NCBI GenBank assembly: GCA_023055425.1
Contig: JALGPY010000008.1
Coordinates: 11,418,501 to 11,482,500, forward strand
DNA from: Linanthus parryae
Lineage: Eukaryota > Streptophyta > Magnoliopsida > Ericales > Polemoniaceae
Length of the DNA: 64,000 nucleotides
Direction: 5' to 3'
Shown here: one piece after another, positions 23,370-34,651 of the stretch
How the letters are laid out: each line of letters starts with the position of its first letter
Numbering within the stretch: the stretch's first letter is position 1
The notes under the pieces: generated by a model
Seen by the model: only the letters and a program-made list of their open reading frames with translations
Databases searched by the model: none
What the model was told of the DNA's origin: nothing
Translations under genes and position numbers: made by a program

Positions 23370-24491
23370 ATGGCAAATTGGGATCAACTTTTGCCAGAGC
23401 TTCTAATAATGATTGTGAGAAAGGTAGATCTTTACGAAGACGTTGTTGCGTTCCGTGGAGTTTGCAAGTCATGGAGATCTGTAGCAGTTAAAGGAAACTT
23501 AAGTCATCCATCTTATCCGGTTCAACCTCCATGGCTTATGTTGGCAGAAAAAGAACCAGAAGCTGATTTCCGTGGCTTTGTAAGCCTATCAAAGGGAGGT
23601 ATGGTTCTCAACCTAGAGTTGCCGGAAGCGAGAGGGAAGCGTTGCATTGGCTCAATGGGCTGGTTGATAACTATAGACGAAGGAGGAGAAATGGAATTGC
23701 TGCATCCATTGGCTCGGACAAGGATCTCTCTTCCCCACCTCAGAACATACAGGTTCTTTGAGAAAGACATAGAAGAAAACAGTAGAGAACCTATGGGATT
23801 AGTATCTAGAGCAACAATATCGGCTAGCCCTTCTGCCACCGACGACTATGCAGTGATGCTAATTGTTGGGTATAGATCCGACCAAGTGTTATGTAAACCT
23901 GGGGACAAGGCATGGACCCATGTAGAAGGAGGACCTTACCTTGATGTCATATACCACAAGAAGTTTTACGCAGTTGACGCTATGGCTAACATTGTTGCTT
24001 GTGACCTCCAAGGGCTGAACCCAACTACTCTGGAGATTGTTGGAAGTCTACGGCAGGGTCTAGACGTTGCAGTTGCGCAGCGGAGGCAAGTATACTTTGT
24101 GGAATGTGATGGTTGTTTACTCCTTGTTAAGAAGTTAATGCGCTGGAGTGCTGAAACTGGATTCACGACAAGTGCTTACAAAGTGGTCAAAGCTAGTGAT
24201 TCGACAAGGTTAAGTAAATGGCAAGAGGTGAATGATTTGGGAGGGACTTCAATCTTTGTGGGTCACAATACTGCAATCTGTGTTCATTCCCCGGGTGCTT
24301 CTGGAGTCAAGGCCAATTGCATCTACTTTACTGATGACTATGTTGATTGGTATAGAATTAATGATGATATAATAACCAGAGGCAAGGACATGGGTATATA
24401 CAACATGGAAAGCAGGAAAGTGGAACCTCTTTACTGCGGAACATCAGTTAGTGAGTATTGTCCTCCCATCTGGGTCTCCCCCTCCTTTTGA
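23370..24491 (+). CDS. F-box/DUF295 (KIB1-4-like) protein, intact
   Basis: A 373-residue protein, uninterrupted. Residues 2-45 are an F-box (ANWDQLLPELL, VAFRGVCKSWRS), the Skp1-binding part of an SCF E3 ligase. Residues from about 55 to the end are a DUF295/KIB1-4 propeller with PPWLMLAEK, CIGSMGWLITID, MELLHPLA, TISASPSATDDY, DVIYHKKFYAVD, SKWQEVNDLGG and, at the C-terminus, NCIYFTDDY, DMGIYNME and PPIWVSPSF. The start matches the other intact copies. An intron acceptor lies just upstream and the leader exon is at 22190-22280. FWKPG is LCKPG here, an unusual change in a conserved motif. The substrate is not predictable from sequence. Arabidopsis relatives include KIB1, which targets a GSK3-type kinase, but orthology is not implied. 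Confidence 0.92.
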   Translation: MANWDQLLPELLIMIVRKVDLYEDVVAFRGVCKSWRSVAVKGNLSHPSYPVQPPWLMLAEKEPEADFRGFVSLSKGGMVLNLELPEARGKRCIGSMGWLITIDEGGEMELLHPLARTRISLPHLRTYRFFEKDIEENSREPMGLVSRATISASPSATDDYAVMLIVGYRSDQVLCKPGDKAWTHVEGGPYLDVIYHKKFYAVDAMANIVACDLQGLNPTTLEIVGSLRQGLDVAVAQRRQVYFVECDGCLLLVKKLMRWSAETGFTTSAYKVVKASDSTRLSKWQEVNDLGGTSIFVGHNTAICVHSPGASGVKANCIYFTDDYVDWYRINDDIITRGKDMGIYNMESRKVEPLYCGTSVSEYCPPIWVSPSF

Positions 24492-24884
24492 TTTAGCGGG
24501 ACAACATCACAACCTCCATATGTACGTTAACGCCAGGATGTCCTTATGAGTTATGTTCATGATATTGTGCTTGTGAATAATGTTTTGGTCAAAAATATCG
24601 GTTGGTTTGGGAACACCTCCGTTCTTGTGCAATGACGTTTGAATGCAGTCGTCGTGATTTGAAAGGGTAGCCTCTGTTTCAATATCAATTGGCCTTATTG
24701 TTGTGACTGCTTGCGAATCTTCCTTGTTTATGGTTCATGTATTTAAACATTGTCATATTGCTGAATTTTCACTATTTGTTATCTATACAGAGTTATATCA
24801 TAATTACATAATGGATGAATACAGAGTATCCCCACGGGACTTAGAAACTCCCTGATCTTAACAGCAGAATCGCTACCTGACGAG

Positions 24885-25215
24885 TAGGGGATTATGCAGG
24901 AGTGTTTTCCAAGGCAACTAGCTTATGAGACATAGAGTCTATAAACTGCTTCATATGTCTCCTCTCTGCAACCAACTCCGCCACCTTCTGCTCTACCGAA
25001 GAGCCACCAATCGCATCACCGCCTGCTCCAAGGACCGTTGCATCGGGATCCTTTAGTGGAGGCAGTCCACCACATTCTCGGCCTCTCACCCGACTAACCG
25101 TTTGATTTAACCAAATCCTAACGCATTACAAACAAAAAGATATATCTGAACTTGCTTCCCTAGCAGAGTCGCTAAATGTTGATATAAGATATTGCTGATT
25201 GAGTCCAGATTCTAA
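24885..25215 (-). mobile_element. Retrotransposon gag-start fragment, uninterrupted copy
   Basis: The minus strand has a primer-site-like GCGACTCTGCTAGGGAAGC, then a short frame (24892-25089) encoding GDAIGGSSVEQKVAELVAER, consistent with a plant gypsy-type gag N-terminus. The same sequence in plus orientation is at 57449-57669 and 63380-63480, split there by a Copia element. It is cut off on both sides and no pol is present. Confidence 0.6.
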
Positions 25216-25219
25216 TTGA

Positions 25220-25700
25220 ATTGCCAAACAATGAATCGGAATCAAATAAATGGAGAACTGAGAGATTCTTGAAGACCTAAGTTGAGCCACTAGAATTAGA
25301 GAATATGCTCATTGACAATCACATATAGATCCTAGGATCGATATTTAAGTGAAATAGTTCATAATCGGATCATGGCTGTGCATGTCAAGCCAACTTTTAT
25401 CTTACTTTTTCTTGAGAATTATTTTTTCATTATTACAAGTCAAGAAATATTTACCTTACTTTTTTTATCACAAGTTAAGAAATCCAAAATCTATTTTTAG
25501 TGCTTGGTCGTATCGAACTCTAGACCTGGAATCCATCGTCTTCTCCTGGAGGGCTGCAGATTAATGATAACCACAGGGGCTATATATAAGCCAAAATATT
25601 GTATGATCCATAGACAAAGAAGAAATCGCATAAATAACAAGGCAAGTTTAAACTTCAAAATGATGATAAGTTCGATATAAGTGTAAAAGCAAGCTGGGGC
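25220..25700. other. Intergenic, no feature recognised
   Basis: AT-rich sequence between convergent F-box genes. Nothing recognisable beyond the probable 3'UTR of the 25703-27891 gene. Confidence 0.45.
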
Positions 25701-25702
25701 AA

Positions 25703-27891
25703 CTATAATCTAGAGAGGCCCTGGATGAAAACCCAAATAGGCGGGCAATAGTTACTAAGAGGCGTATTGACTTCAGATAAAAGAGGCTCTATGGTGCGGC
25801 TCTCCAAGCTGTACACTCCCATGTCCGTGCCACCAACTGGATTATCAGTATTTGCATATTCACAGTCTTCGCCAACCGCATATTCATCAACATAATCATC
25901 GGTAAAATAAATGCAATTGGGCTTTACTCCAGCCGAGGGATCAATAGAGGTAGCGTCACTATGGCCCACAAATATCGACGAGCCTCCCAAATCATTAATC
26001 TCCTGCCATTTATACAAGTTTTTCGGGTCAAATTTAAATACCCTGAAAAACCTAGTCCAGTATCTCTTATCTTCATCAGGACGATTGGTGAGGGGCCCAC
26101 TCATATCCCGTTCCCTGCTAACAACTAGCAACTCGCCGCCGGATTCAACCAAGTAGGCTTGTCCATCCCCATTACATGTCGCGTCTATAGTCACTTGTCC
26201 AACAACGTTTGCCGTGCCAGAAGATGGATCGCAACAGAGAAGATTACCTAAGGAATTAATTGCGTAAAACTGGTCCTTGTAGTAGATGACATCACAACAG
26301 ACACCCGGGCATGGTTCAATCACTGTCCAGACAGTGTTCCCAGGTTTCCAAAAGGCGGTGTAAGAACGCGATCCAGTGATGATCATTAGGACGAAGTCAT
26401 TGTTTACCACCGAAGGACTAGCTGACAAAACTGCTCTTTGTACCAATAACCTAGGTAACATCTCGTCCTCTTCGTAGTATTTGAATGATGTCGCGTGGGG
26501 AAGAGTAATCCGGGACCCATTGAGAGGATGCAGCAGCTCCATGTTACCTGATGGGAATATTTCACAAGTAGCACATAATTAACTTTATGCTTCATAAACA
26601 ACGCTAACAATTCGTAACAGAACAAAAAAAATATAAACTTGTTTTATAACCCTGATGATAAAAATCCAGCACACACTGCTGTCTGGCTGACATACTAGGA
26701 GGGAAAACTATGGCCAGAGAAGCTGTTTCAAACATTCAAATCCTGGACTCGATCTGTACGGCAAATTCTAGCAGACTACCAGAGGCTAAAGGCTCACACT
26801 TGATATTTATCTAGATTTTCATATTTATCTGAAACATTTTAGTATAGCCATTCTCGAGATAATTAGCCTTTGAGGAAACACACACTTGCACTGTAGTGAT
26901 TGGAGTCAATGTTGGACATCTGGATACGTCGAATCAGCACAAAAGAAGAATTGTAAGTAGAGCAAAAGAACTATACATTAGGGCTCTGATCAGAACACTT
27001 TTGGAACGTCGATTTTGAGATATGTTTAAGTGCAGACGGCAGAATCTCATAAGATTAGGATATATAGTTAAACTTTTACAAAATATGGCAGTCAGTTTTA
27101 CAAGATCTTATGGTAGAAGTTTTCAAGGCCAAAATAGGTCGAGCTTGTCATACTAACTTGGCCTAATTAACAGACTAGCTGTTTTTCATAAATTTAGGCC
27201 AAACCAAACGGAGCCTAAACGTCATCAAATTTCCTGAATTTCTAGAGCCTTCATCTCCACTCTGACTGTGGAATTATACAACAGCTGACACGTAACTAAA
27301 TATTGGCACTGCTAAACTTTATTCTATTCACAATTAGGAGTAAAACCAACCTAACCTTGCTTTCGCCAAAACAATTCAGAGGTAAGAGGAAAACTCTAGA
27401 AATTCATGCATCTTAGCCGTTTTCACTTCAAATTCCCCGACTATACGGGTACCTTATCATTGTGAATCACTAGTGTTTTATCTTTGTGAATGCGCAATAT
27501 CCAATTCAAAACTCGACATATATCTAGATTAAAGTTAATGCATACATTCTATTGCTACAAAATCTCATCGCCAAGTAAAAGATACACATAAGAGAATTCG
27601 TCAAAAGTAAAATTTAACCGAGCAAGTAAACCAAAATTTCCAAAACATAAATTAATTACCTTCTGCGTCGATGGTAATTAACCAATCTAGTGATCCGATG
27701 CACATCTTCCCTTTTGCTTGTGGAAGCTCTACCTTGTGAACCATACTTCCATCCAGCGGATTAACAAAGCGTCGAACTTCTCTGTATCGGCCTTCTTCAG
27801 GAAGCATAAGCCATGGAACTTGAATAGCAGAAGAATTAGGAACTTGAATAATAGCAGGAGAATTAGCAGCTACGGAGGCTGTAGTTCCCAT
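25703..27891 (-). CDS. Divergent two-exon DUF295 protein without an F-box
   Basis: Exon 1 (27660-27891) encodes MGTTASVAANSP, VPWLMLPEEG, MVHKVELPQAKGK and LDWLITIDAEG. Exon 2 (25703-26547) continues NMELLHPLNGS to SNYCPPIWVFIQGLSRL. The donor (GCAGAAG before GTAATT) and acceptor (CATCAG) are good and join in frame at GGT, giving 358 residues over a 1112-bp intron. All other copies read through this point (ITIDEGG-MELLHP) without an intron. The normal N-terminal F-box is missing. Weak similarity to CKSW-RSVAV survives around the ATG, so the F-box end was probably lost or replaced. The propeller signatures (VLSASPSVV, FWKPGN, KWQEINDLGGSSIFVGH, CIYFTDDY) are intact. It might act as an F-box-less paralogue, or be decaying. 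The start codon is uncertain. Confidence 0.65.
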
Positions 27892-27899
27892 GACTATTG

Positions 27900-28780
27900 A
27901 GGCGTAAGCTAAACTTTGTGTGTGTTGTGTTGGAGTGAATATATGTGATTTATTGAATAAAATTACCTCAACTATGGGTTATATATACCGGAACAATTAA
28001 ACATAGCTTGGGCAACAAGAAACAACCTAAAGGCTAGAACAAACTAAACTAGGAAAATAGAGACAATACAAAACTAACAACCTAGCAATACTAGGAAATT
28101 AAATATAACCATCGTATTGAAGAGTCCAAATATCCTATTCCCTAATAATGTTCCCTTGTGTGTCTCCTTTCTCTTATTGGTCCACGTCACCAGATTTAAG
28201 CTTATTTAAACTTTGTAAAAGTTTCTTTATTAATAACTTATGTTATTTAGAAAAGGAAATTCAATTAATCAGTAGTAATTATCTTATAAAATTTAGAATC
28301 GTATCTTTACTAATCAAGTTGTTTCCTTCTAATCTTGAACTACTGCAGATTTCTTTCAAACAAAAAATAATGAAGTCTTCAAAATTTTCGCCCAGGCTTT
28401 GAGGAATATTCGAACTCTCAATCTCCACGAAACATCTTAGTCTCGACTCCATTAACATTTAATCTGATGCGAAATTGTCATATACTACATGAAATCTATG
28501 ACATGTCATATGTTTATATGTCATAGATTCCTTCAATATCGGTGGCGAATTCTGTTCCCGCTGTTGTCGAATTTGTAAGCCATAAAATGTAAATTTAAAC
28601 TAGAAGAGGTGACATAAATTTTGGATTCAGCTCACATTGTTGGCGATTGTTTGCTTGACAACGGTAAATTAAAGTCCCTGTACTCATCCCTGAGAACGAC
28701 TACCCTAAGACTTAAGAATTTCTGTAAACTCACAGTATAAGTCTCACTGATTTGTCACTTCTTGCACCTTGTCACGAAAA
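27900..28780. other. Intergenic, AT-rich, probable transposon debris
   Basis: The stretch after 27930 (TGTTGGAGTGAATATATGTG onward) looks like degraded LTR sequence next to the truncated N-terminus of the DUF295 gene. A short hairpin (GAAATCTATGACAT ... ATGTCATAGATTC) lies at about 28491-28530. No coding homology. Confidence 0.35.
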
Positions 28781-28789
28781 CATTTTGTT

Positions 28790-29769
28790 AGAGTGCCTTG
28801 ACTCAAATCAACGAGATCCGGAATGAATAGGCAAGGTGACAGGTCACGAGGAAGAAGAAACGGTGTTGCAGCAAAATCTAGACGTGTAGGAACTCGCACG
28901 AGCAGCGATCTGCGTGCACGACCTTATAGCAACTAGCACGAGTTGCTCCAAAGGGCTGGGGGGGGGGGCTGTCTTGTTTCCTTGTCGGTTTTGGGCAATT
29001 CCGGGTTACTCTGGGTGCAAGTCAGGTCCCCTTATGTCTGTAAAAGGGGTATAGGTCATGCGTGGGTAGTGTGTTTTGATATCTCAGAGTGTTCTCACTT
29101 AAATAAAGAGATTTTTTTGCTGTTGAGGTAGCTAGCGAAGATTATTAGTGAACCACATTAATTTTTTCTTGTTTGTTCTTGATTTCTCGTTTATTCGTTC
29201 TTGTTTTGATATCTTCCGTTATAACAAACTGATATCAGATCCAGTGTTTCAAGATCGTGGAGCTATCACCTCCGTATTCATGTTGGTATGCCAAGTTACC
29301 AGTGGAATCCATACAGATATGAAATGGCATGGTCATCAGCTTCTTGACCAAGTTCATACATTCCGAAGAAAAGTTTTTCATGTTAAACTTGCGGAAGGAA
29401 AAACAAAAAGACAAAGAGGAGTTTACGGCCTTTGTGAAGAGATTCTAGCAAAAGACTATCGATAGCACAAGTAATTATACTGAGGAAGAGCTGGTGGATG
29501 CTTGGATCATAACACATCAAACTCTTACATTACTTCACTGACACTGAAGAAGAGCTGGTGGATGCTTGGATCATAACACATCAAACTCTTACATTACTTC
29601 ATTGACACTGAGGAAGAGCTGGTGGATGCTTGGATCATAACACATCAAACTCTTACATTACTTCACTGACGGATCTAACTAAGAAGCTGAAAGGATTAGT
29701 GGTGACTACTCGTCTCCTGCAGTAAGGTGTACCTCTTGCTTAACAAGGAGTAAAACATCACCATATTCC
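28790..29769 (+). mobile_element. Degraded LTR-retrotransposon fragment (gag region)
   Basis: The stretch from about 29270 (CATGTTGGTATGCCAAGTTA) matches 63920-64000 at the right edge, which belongs to a gag-type fragment. In the frame are HQLLDQVHTFRRKVFHVKLAE and KTKRQRGVYG. Upstream are an LTR-like 3' part and an imperfect primer site (TGATATCAGATCC). It is interrupted by stops and then by the Copia element at 29770. Confidence 0.5.
29481..29672. repeat. Three tandem 64-bp units
   Basis: The unit TGAGGAAGAGCTGGTGGATG starts at 29481, 29545 and 29609. The copies differ at only one or two bases. Because 64 is not a multiple of 3, the repeat breaks any gag frame, so it arose in an already dead element or helped to kill it. 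Confidence 0.92.
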
Positions 29770-29890
29770 TGAGAGTGGGATAAATCTTCCGTACTTTTCA
29801 TTGATTATTTACACCCTTAAATAGGTAAAATACAATGATAATTATACAACTAGTCCTCTAATTATTTACATAAGAGTCCTATAACTATTA
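29770..29890 (-). repeat. 3' LTR of the Copia element, 121 bp
   Basis: It reads TGAGAGTGGG ... AACTATTA on the plus strand. On the coding strand it starts TAATAG rather than TGxxx, and ends CTCTCA. The same TA start is present in the other LTR. It is very short for an LTR. Confidence 0.9.
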
Positions 29891-29892
29891 CT

Positions 29893-32800
29893 CCCCCGCA
29901 GTCGAAATTGTAGGCGTGCCAACACTGAGACTGGAACGGAAATGCTGAAACAAGGGCCGAGGAAGACCCTTGGTGAAGATGTCGGCGTACTGATAATCTG
30001 CTGGAATGTGCAACACGTGAAGCGACCCAAACGAACCTTCTCACGAACGAAGTGGAGATCAATCTCAACATGCTTAGTGCGCTGATGCTGAAAAGGATTA
30101 CCAGAGAGATAGACAGCACTCACATTGTCGCAATACACGACGGTGGCCCGAGGCGGGGCAACACGAAGCTGAAGAAGCAAATTCCGAACCCAACAGAGTT
30201 CGGAGACGGCGTTAGCAACACCGCGATACTCAGCCTCAGCACTAGAACGAGATATCGTGGCCTGTCGCATGGACGACCAACTCAGAAGATTGTCTCCATA
30301 GAAGACACAATAACCAGAAGTGGAGTGGCGCGTGTCAGGACAACCAGCCCAATCTGCGTCAGTGTAGGCGGTGAGGGAATCAGCAGCGGAGGCAGAGAGC
30401 CGAAGACCATACTCTAGTGTCCCACTGATGTAGCGCAAGATACGCTTCAGGGCATGAAAGTGCGGCTCACGGGGATCGTGCATGAAGAGACAGACTTGCT
30501 GAACGGAAAACTGGATGTCTGGTCGAGTGAACGTGAGGTACTGCAAGGCCCCAGCAAGGCTGCGGTATAGTGTAGGATCAGCAACCGGTGGGCCAGATGT
30601 GGCTGTGAGTTTACTCCCGACCTCAACAGGGGTTGCAATAGACTTACAGGTCGACATAGAGGCACGACGAAGAACCTCGGTCGCATCCTGATGCTGAGAG
30701 AGTAAAAGGCCAGACGAATCACGGGTGACAGCGATGCCCCGAAAATGATGCAGATGGCCCAGGTCAGTCATAGCAAACTTTCCAGAGAGCTGGGAGACAA
30801 TCTGATCCAAGACAACCGGAGACGACCCAGTGATTACGATATCATCCACATAGAGCAGGAGGTAGACGATGTCCGAGCCACGACTGTAGACGAAGAGAGA
30901 CTCGTCACACGAGCAACTAGAGAAACCGATAATCTGTGTGAGGACGGTGGCAAATCGCTGAAACCAAGCACGGGGAGCCTGCTTCAGACCATATAAGGAT
31001 TTGCGTAACCGGCAAACAAAGTCAGGATGGCGTGTGTCGCGGTAGCCAGGGGGCTGATGCATGTATACCGTCTCAGAGAGATCACCATGAAGAAAAGCGT
31101 TCTTGACATCCAGCTGACGGATAGGCCAAGAGCGCGTGACTGCAATGCTGAGAACTGTACGGATGGTGGTCGGTTTGACAACCGAGCTGAAAGTCTCCTC
31201 ACAATAAATCCCAACCATCAGGGACTTCCCATTAGCTACCAATCGCGCATTATAGCGCTGCAGACTACCATCAGCGCGAAACTTGTGGCGAAAGAGCCAC
31301 ATAGATCGCAGAACATTAGCCCCTGCCGGGCGAGGAACCAGATCCCAAGTGTGGTTCGTAACCATAGCTCCAAACTCATTATCCATGGCCGCTTTCCAGT
31401 TAGGATCCGACAAGGCTAGGACGGGGGATTTGGGAAGGGGCGAGATGGGGTCTGGTGGCTGGGCCACTAAAGTAAGACGGGTGACTGGTTTGACTATGCC
31501 ATGCATGGATCTGGTAGTCATCTGAGGAGAGAGATGGGGAGGAGAAGTGGCCACTGGGCTCGGTGTGGGTGACTCAGGGGGGTCAAGTAACACAGGCACA
31601 GAGGGTACAGGAGGAGGGCGAAGGGACACAAATCGACGGACGTAGTGCTGAGGAAAAGGTTCCACAAGGGTCCTGGACGGGGAAAGCTGTGTGGGTGCCC
31701 TAGTAGGTGCGGGTGGTGATGTGGATGCCCTAGGAGGGGTGGGTGAGGGTGTGTGTGCCACAGGGTTATGAGCACGACGAGTGAAAAGGGGAGACGGAAG
31801 ACTGTCATCGGGATCAGACGTCCTGTGAAGAGAGGGAGACACAGACCCAGGAGTGGAGAAAGGAAACACCGTCTCATCAAAGGTGACATGACGGGAAGTG
31901 TGAACCCGACCAGTACTCAAGTCTAGACACATGTACCCACGATGACTAAGAGGGTACCCCAGAAAGACACATCGAACAGAGCGTGGTGCAAGCTTGTGAG
32001 GTGAGGTGGCAGAGAGGTTCGGGTAACACAAGCACCCGAACGTGCGGAGATGCTCATATGATGGTGAGCGATGGTAGAGGGCAACAGTAGGAATATTGTT
32101 GCCAAGGACTTTGGTGGGAAGAATGTTATGAAGGTAGACAGTAGTTAGAAGAGACTCAACCCAGAAAGAGGCTGGAAGGGAGGCCTGAGCTAGGAGGGCA
32201 CGACTGATGTCATTGATTCGACGAATCATGCGTTCAGCTTTGCCATTTTGAGATGACGTCCGAGGACACGCATACCGGAAGACAAGTCCATGATTAATGG
32301 CGTGAGAGTGAAAAGATCCATTATCGAATTCTCCACCAAGGTCACATTGAAAAGTTTTGATGGGTCGCTCAAATTGAATTTGTACGAAGGTAGTGAATTG
32401 TTTAAATTTTGATATCGCTTCGCTTTTCTGTTTAAGTGGGAAAACCCAGAGAAAATGGGTATAGTCATCTAATAGGAGTAGGTAGTATTTGTAGTGCGAT
32501 TTGCTTAAAATCGGAGATGTCCATAAATCACTGTGAACAATTTCAAATGGACTAGAAGTAGAAGAAGTAGATGGTGAAAAATGCAAACGCACGTGTTTAC
32601 TAATTTGACAAGCATGACAAAGAGCTTCGGAATTATGCCTACTACAATAAATGAAATGACTACTACGAAGCGAATCTAAAACTAGACTCCCGGGATGACC
32701 AAGGCGGTTGTGCCAAACGGAAGCAAGAAGAGCAGCAAAAGAGACAGCAGACGACGGGGGTGGGACAGACTGGAATGGATAGAGATCACCCGAACTGTTG

Positions 32801-33285
32801 CTCCTCTGTAAAAGAGCTCCCGATCGTAGGTCCTTTATATAAAAACCAAAAGGGTCAAACTCAACGGAAACATTGTTGTCAGTAGTGAATTGAAGAACAT
32901 AAACTAGGTTTTTGATAACGTTTGGGGTGAGTAAGACATTTCTAAGGTGAAGGGAACGGGAGTTGGTGGTAAGGGTGTGATTGCCGGATCCTTTCACTGG
33001 AATGCTAGAGTCGTTTCCCACAAGTATGTTATGAAAAGGACAAGATGACGAGAGGGAGGAGAGTATACCTGACTGCGGAGTGAGATGAGCAGATGCGCCG
33101 GAATCAAGATACCAAGTCTGATCCGGAACGTTGAGTGTCATGCAAGAGAACGGAGATCCCAAATCAGTAGCAGTCGGGTATGCAAGCGGCAGTGAGGCCC
33201 TGCTGAGAAGGTCCCGGACCAAGAATACCTGACGTAACTGTAGGCTGAGAGGGCCCTGACTGTGTCCAATCCGGTGTCGGGGCAT
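29893..33285 (-). CDS. Copia polyprotein (PR-INT-RT-RNaseH), gag not seen
   Basis: About 1130 residues in one frame. Protease motif DSGASAH is at about 61; the HNRLGHPG pre-integrase zinc region is at about 192-226; the integrase triad D253, D315, E351 has the expected 35-residue spacing. The reverse transcriptase runs from NWKAAMDNEF at about 629 with YVDD at about 812-815. RNase H (DADWAG, SSAEAEYRG, KHVEIDLHFVREK) is near the C-terminus. A frameshift near 30015 moves the last ~40 residues, including a DIFTKGLP-like end, into another frame. Before the protease there is little room (33285 to 34137). Proline-rich linker can be seen in a second frame, but no UBN2-type gag and no CCHC knuckle. 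Mobilisation would need gag from elsewhere. Confidence 0.85.
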
Positions 33286-34124
33286 AGGGGCCCGACTGAG
33301 CAGTCGGGGACGATGGGGCAGGACACCACACCCATTTTCCGTGAGGAGAGGTCGGGGACATAGTGTTGCTTCGGAGAGTAGTATGTGTCAATGACCATGA
33401 GGAGGCAGACAAATAACCAAACAATAAGCAAGTGATGACCAAATGACGAACCACAAGTGTGTCGAACAATTGTAACCCACCAATGTAACTCAAAAGTTGT
33501 TAAAGCTGAATCACAGGGTTGTAGTAGTGGCCTTTCCAACTTTTTTTTTCACAACTGAACAAAGGAGGTGCACAAGGGACCGACAATTTTTTCACCACAA
33601 ATTGGGTCGGTTGGGGAGGGACTGCTACCAATTTGTACTCTTACAGAAGGCCTAGCACACACTGTGAACAATCAAAAAAATCAATCTGCTAGGTCAAAGA
33701 CTCAAACTGTACCCTTTGTAAAGGCACCGAACAACAGATGGCGAAGCAGAGGACACGCGCTAAGGTAGAGACGCTACTATGGCAGCGAAGCAGAGGACAC
33801 GCCTCACGAGCCGGAACTGATTCGGTGGCTTCGCAAGAAGAATGCGCGCGCGACGACGTGGCGGCAAGAGGGACCAGCGGCCGACGACGTTGCAGAGGGA
33901 ACCGGAGACCGAACGGCAATTGAATCGAAGTCAGATTCGATTGGGTTTGCTTCGGGCAACTGAGAACAGATTCAATTGGGTTTGCAAAAACCAGTGGAGA
34001 AATCGACGCCGGTGAGTGCGACGATACATGCGGAAACGTGAGAGACGGAGATCAGAGAACTAGGCGGTAGCGGCGGCGGCAGTGCACAGAAGGGTGACGT
34101 GCGGCGGCGACGGCGGCTAGAGTA

Positions 34125-34136
34125 GCTCTGATACCA
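34125..34136 (-). promoter_or_regulatory. Primer-binding site of the Copia element
   Basis: TGGTATCAGAGC on the coding strand directly abuts the end of the 5' LTR. It matches the 3' end of plant initiator tRNA-Met. Confidence 0.9.
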
Positions 34137-34258
34137 TGAGAGTGGGATAAATCTTCCGTACTTTTCATTGATTATTTACACCCTTAAATAGGTAAAATAA
34201 AATGCTAAATTATACAACTAGTTCTCTAATTATTTACATAAGAGTCCTATAACTATTA
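34137..34258 (-). repeat. 5' LTR of the Copia element, 122 bp
   Basis: Nearly identical to 29770-29890: three substitutions and one indel as counted by eye. Its right end abuts the target duplication ATTCC at 34259-34263. Confidence 0.92.
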
Positions 34259-34331
34259 ATTCCAGCTGCGATACTTAGTATATTTGTCCCTGTTTACCAC
34301 TCTCTTCTGGTTTGGGCTTAGAAAGCCACAT

Positions 34332-34409
34332 AATCTTCCTTGTAACGTTGTCCAGTGTGTTTTAGGGTGACAATGTTAAAACACACTGGACAACGTTACA
34401 AGGAAGATT
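34332..34409. repeat. Perfect 33-bp inverted repeat with 12-nt loop
   Basis: Arms 34332-34364 and 34377-34409 are exactly complementary, with the core GTAACGTTGTCCAGTGTG and a loop GGGTGACAATGT. The outer end (CGAATCTTCCTTG type) is the sequence found downstream of other array genes, e.g. near 24710 and, inverted, 44750. It lies about 240 bp past the 3' end of the intact gene at 34652. Confidence 0.95.
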
Positions 34410-34651
34410 CGCAAGCAGTCACAACAATAAAAGATGAGTGCCACTGAGCCATGTGACCAATAGATAGTGAAACAGGGGTTGCCCTTTCAAAACACAGCGA
34501 TAACATTCGAACGTCATTGCACAACAACGTTGGAGTTCCCAGAACAGCAATACCAAAACATTATTCACAAGTAGAATATCATATACATAACAAAACCCTG
34601 GCATGTACATAGTAGTAGTAGCTATGGAGGTTGTGATGTTGTCTCGGTGAA

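Larger units (their letters stand above)
29770..34258 (-). mobile_element. Ty1/Copia LTR retrotransposon, young
   Basis: It is 4489 bp with LTRs at 29770-29890 and 34137-34258 and a 5-bp target duplication ATTCC (29765-29769, 34259-34263). The 5' LTR (right) is followed by TGGTATCAGAGC, complementary to initiator tRNA-Met (34125-34136). A purine tract lies at 29891-29901. The LTRs differ at only about four positions, so insertion was recent. The pol order PR-INT-RT-RNase H is that of Copia. Confidence 0.95.
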
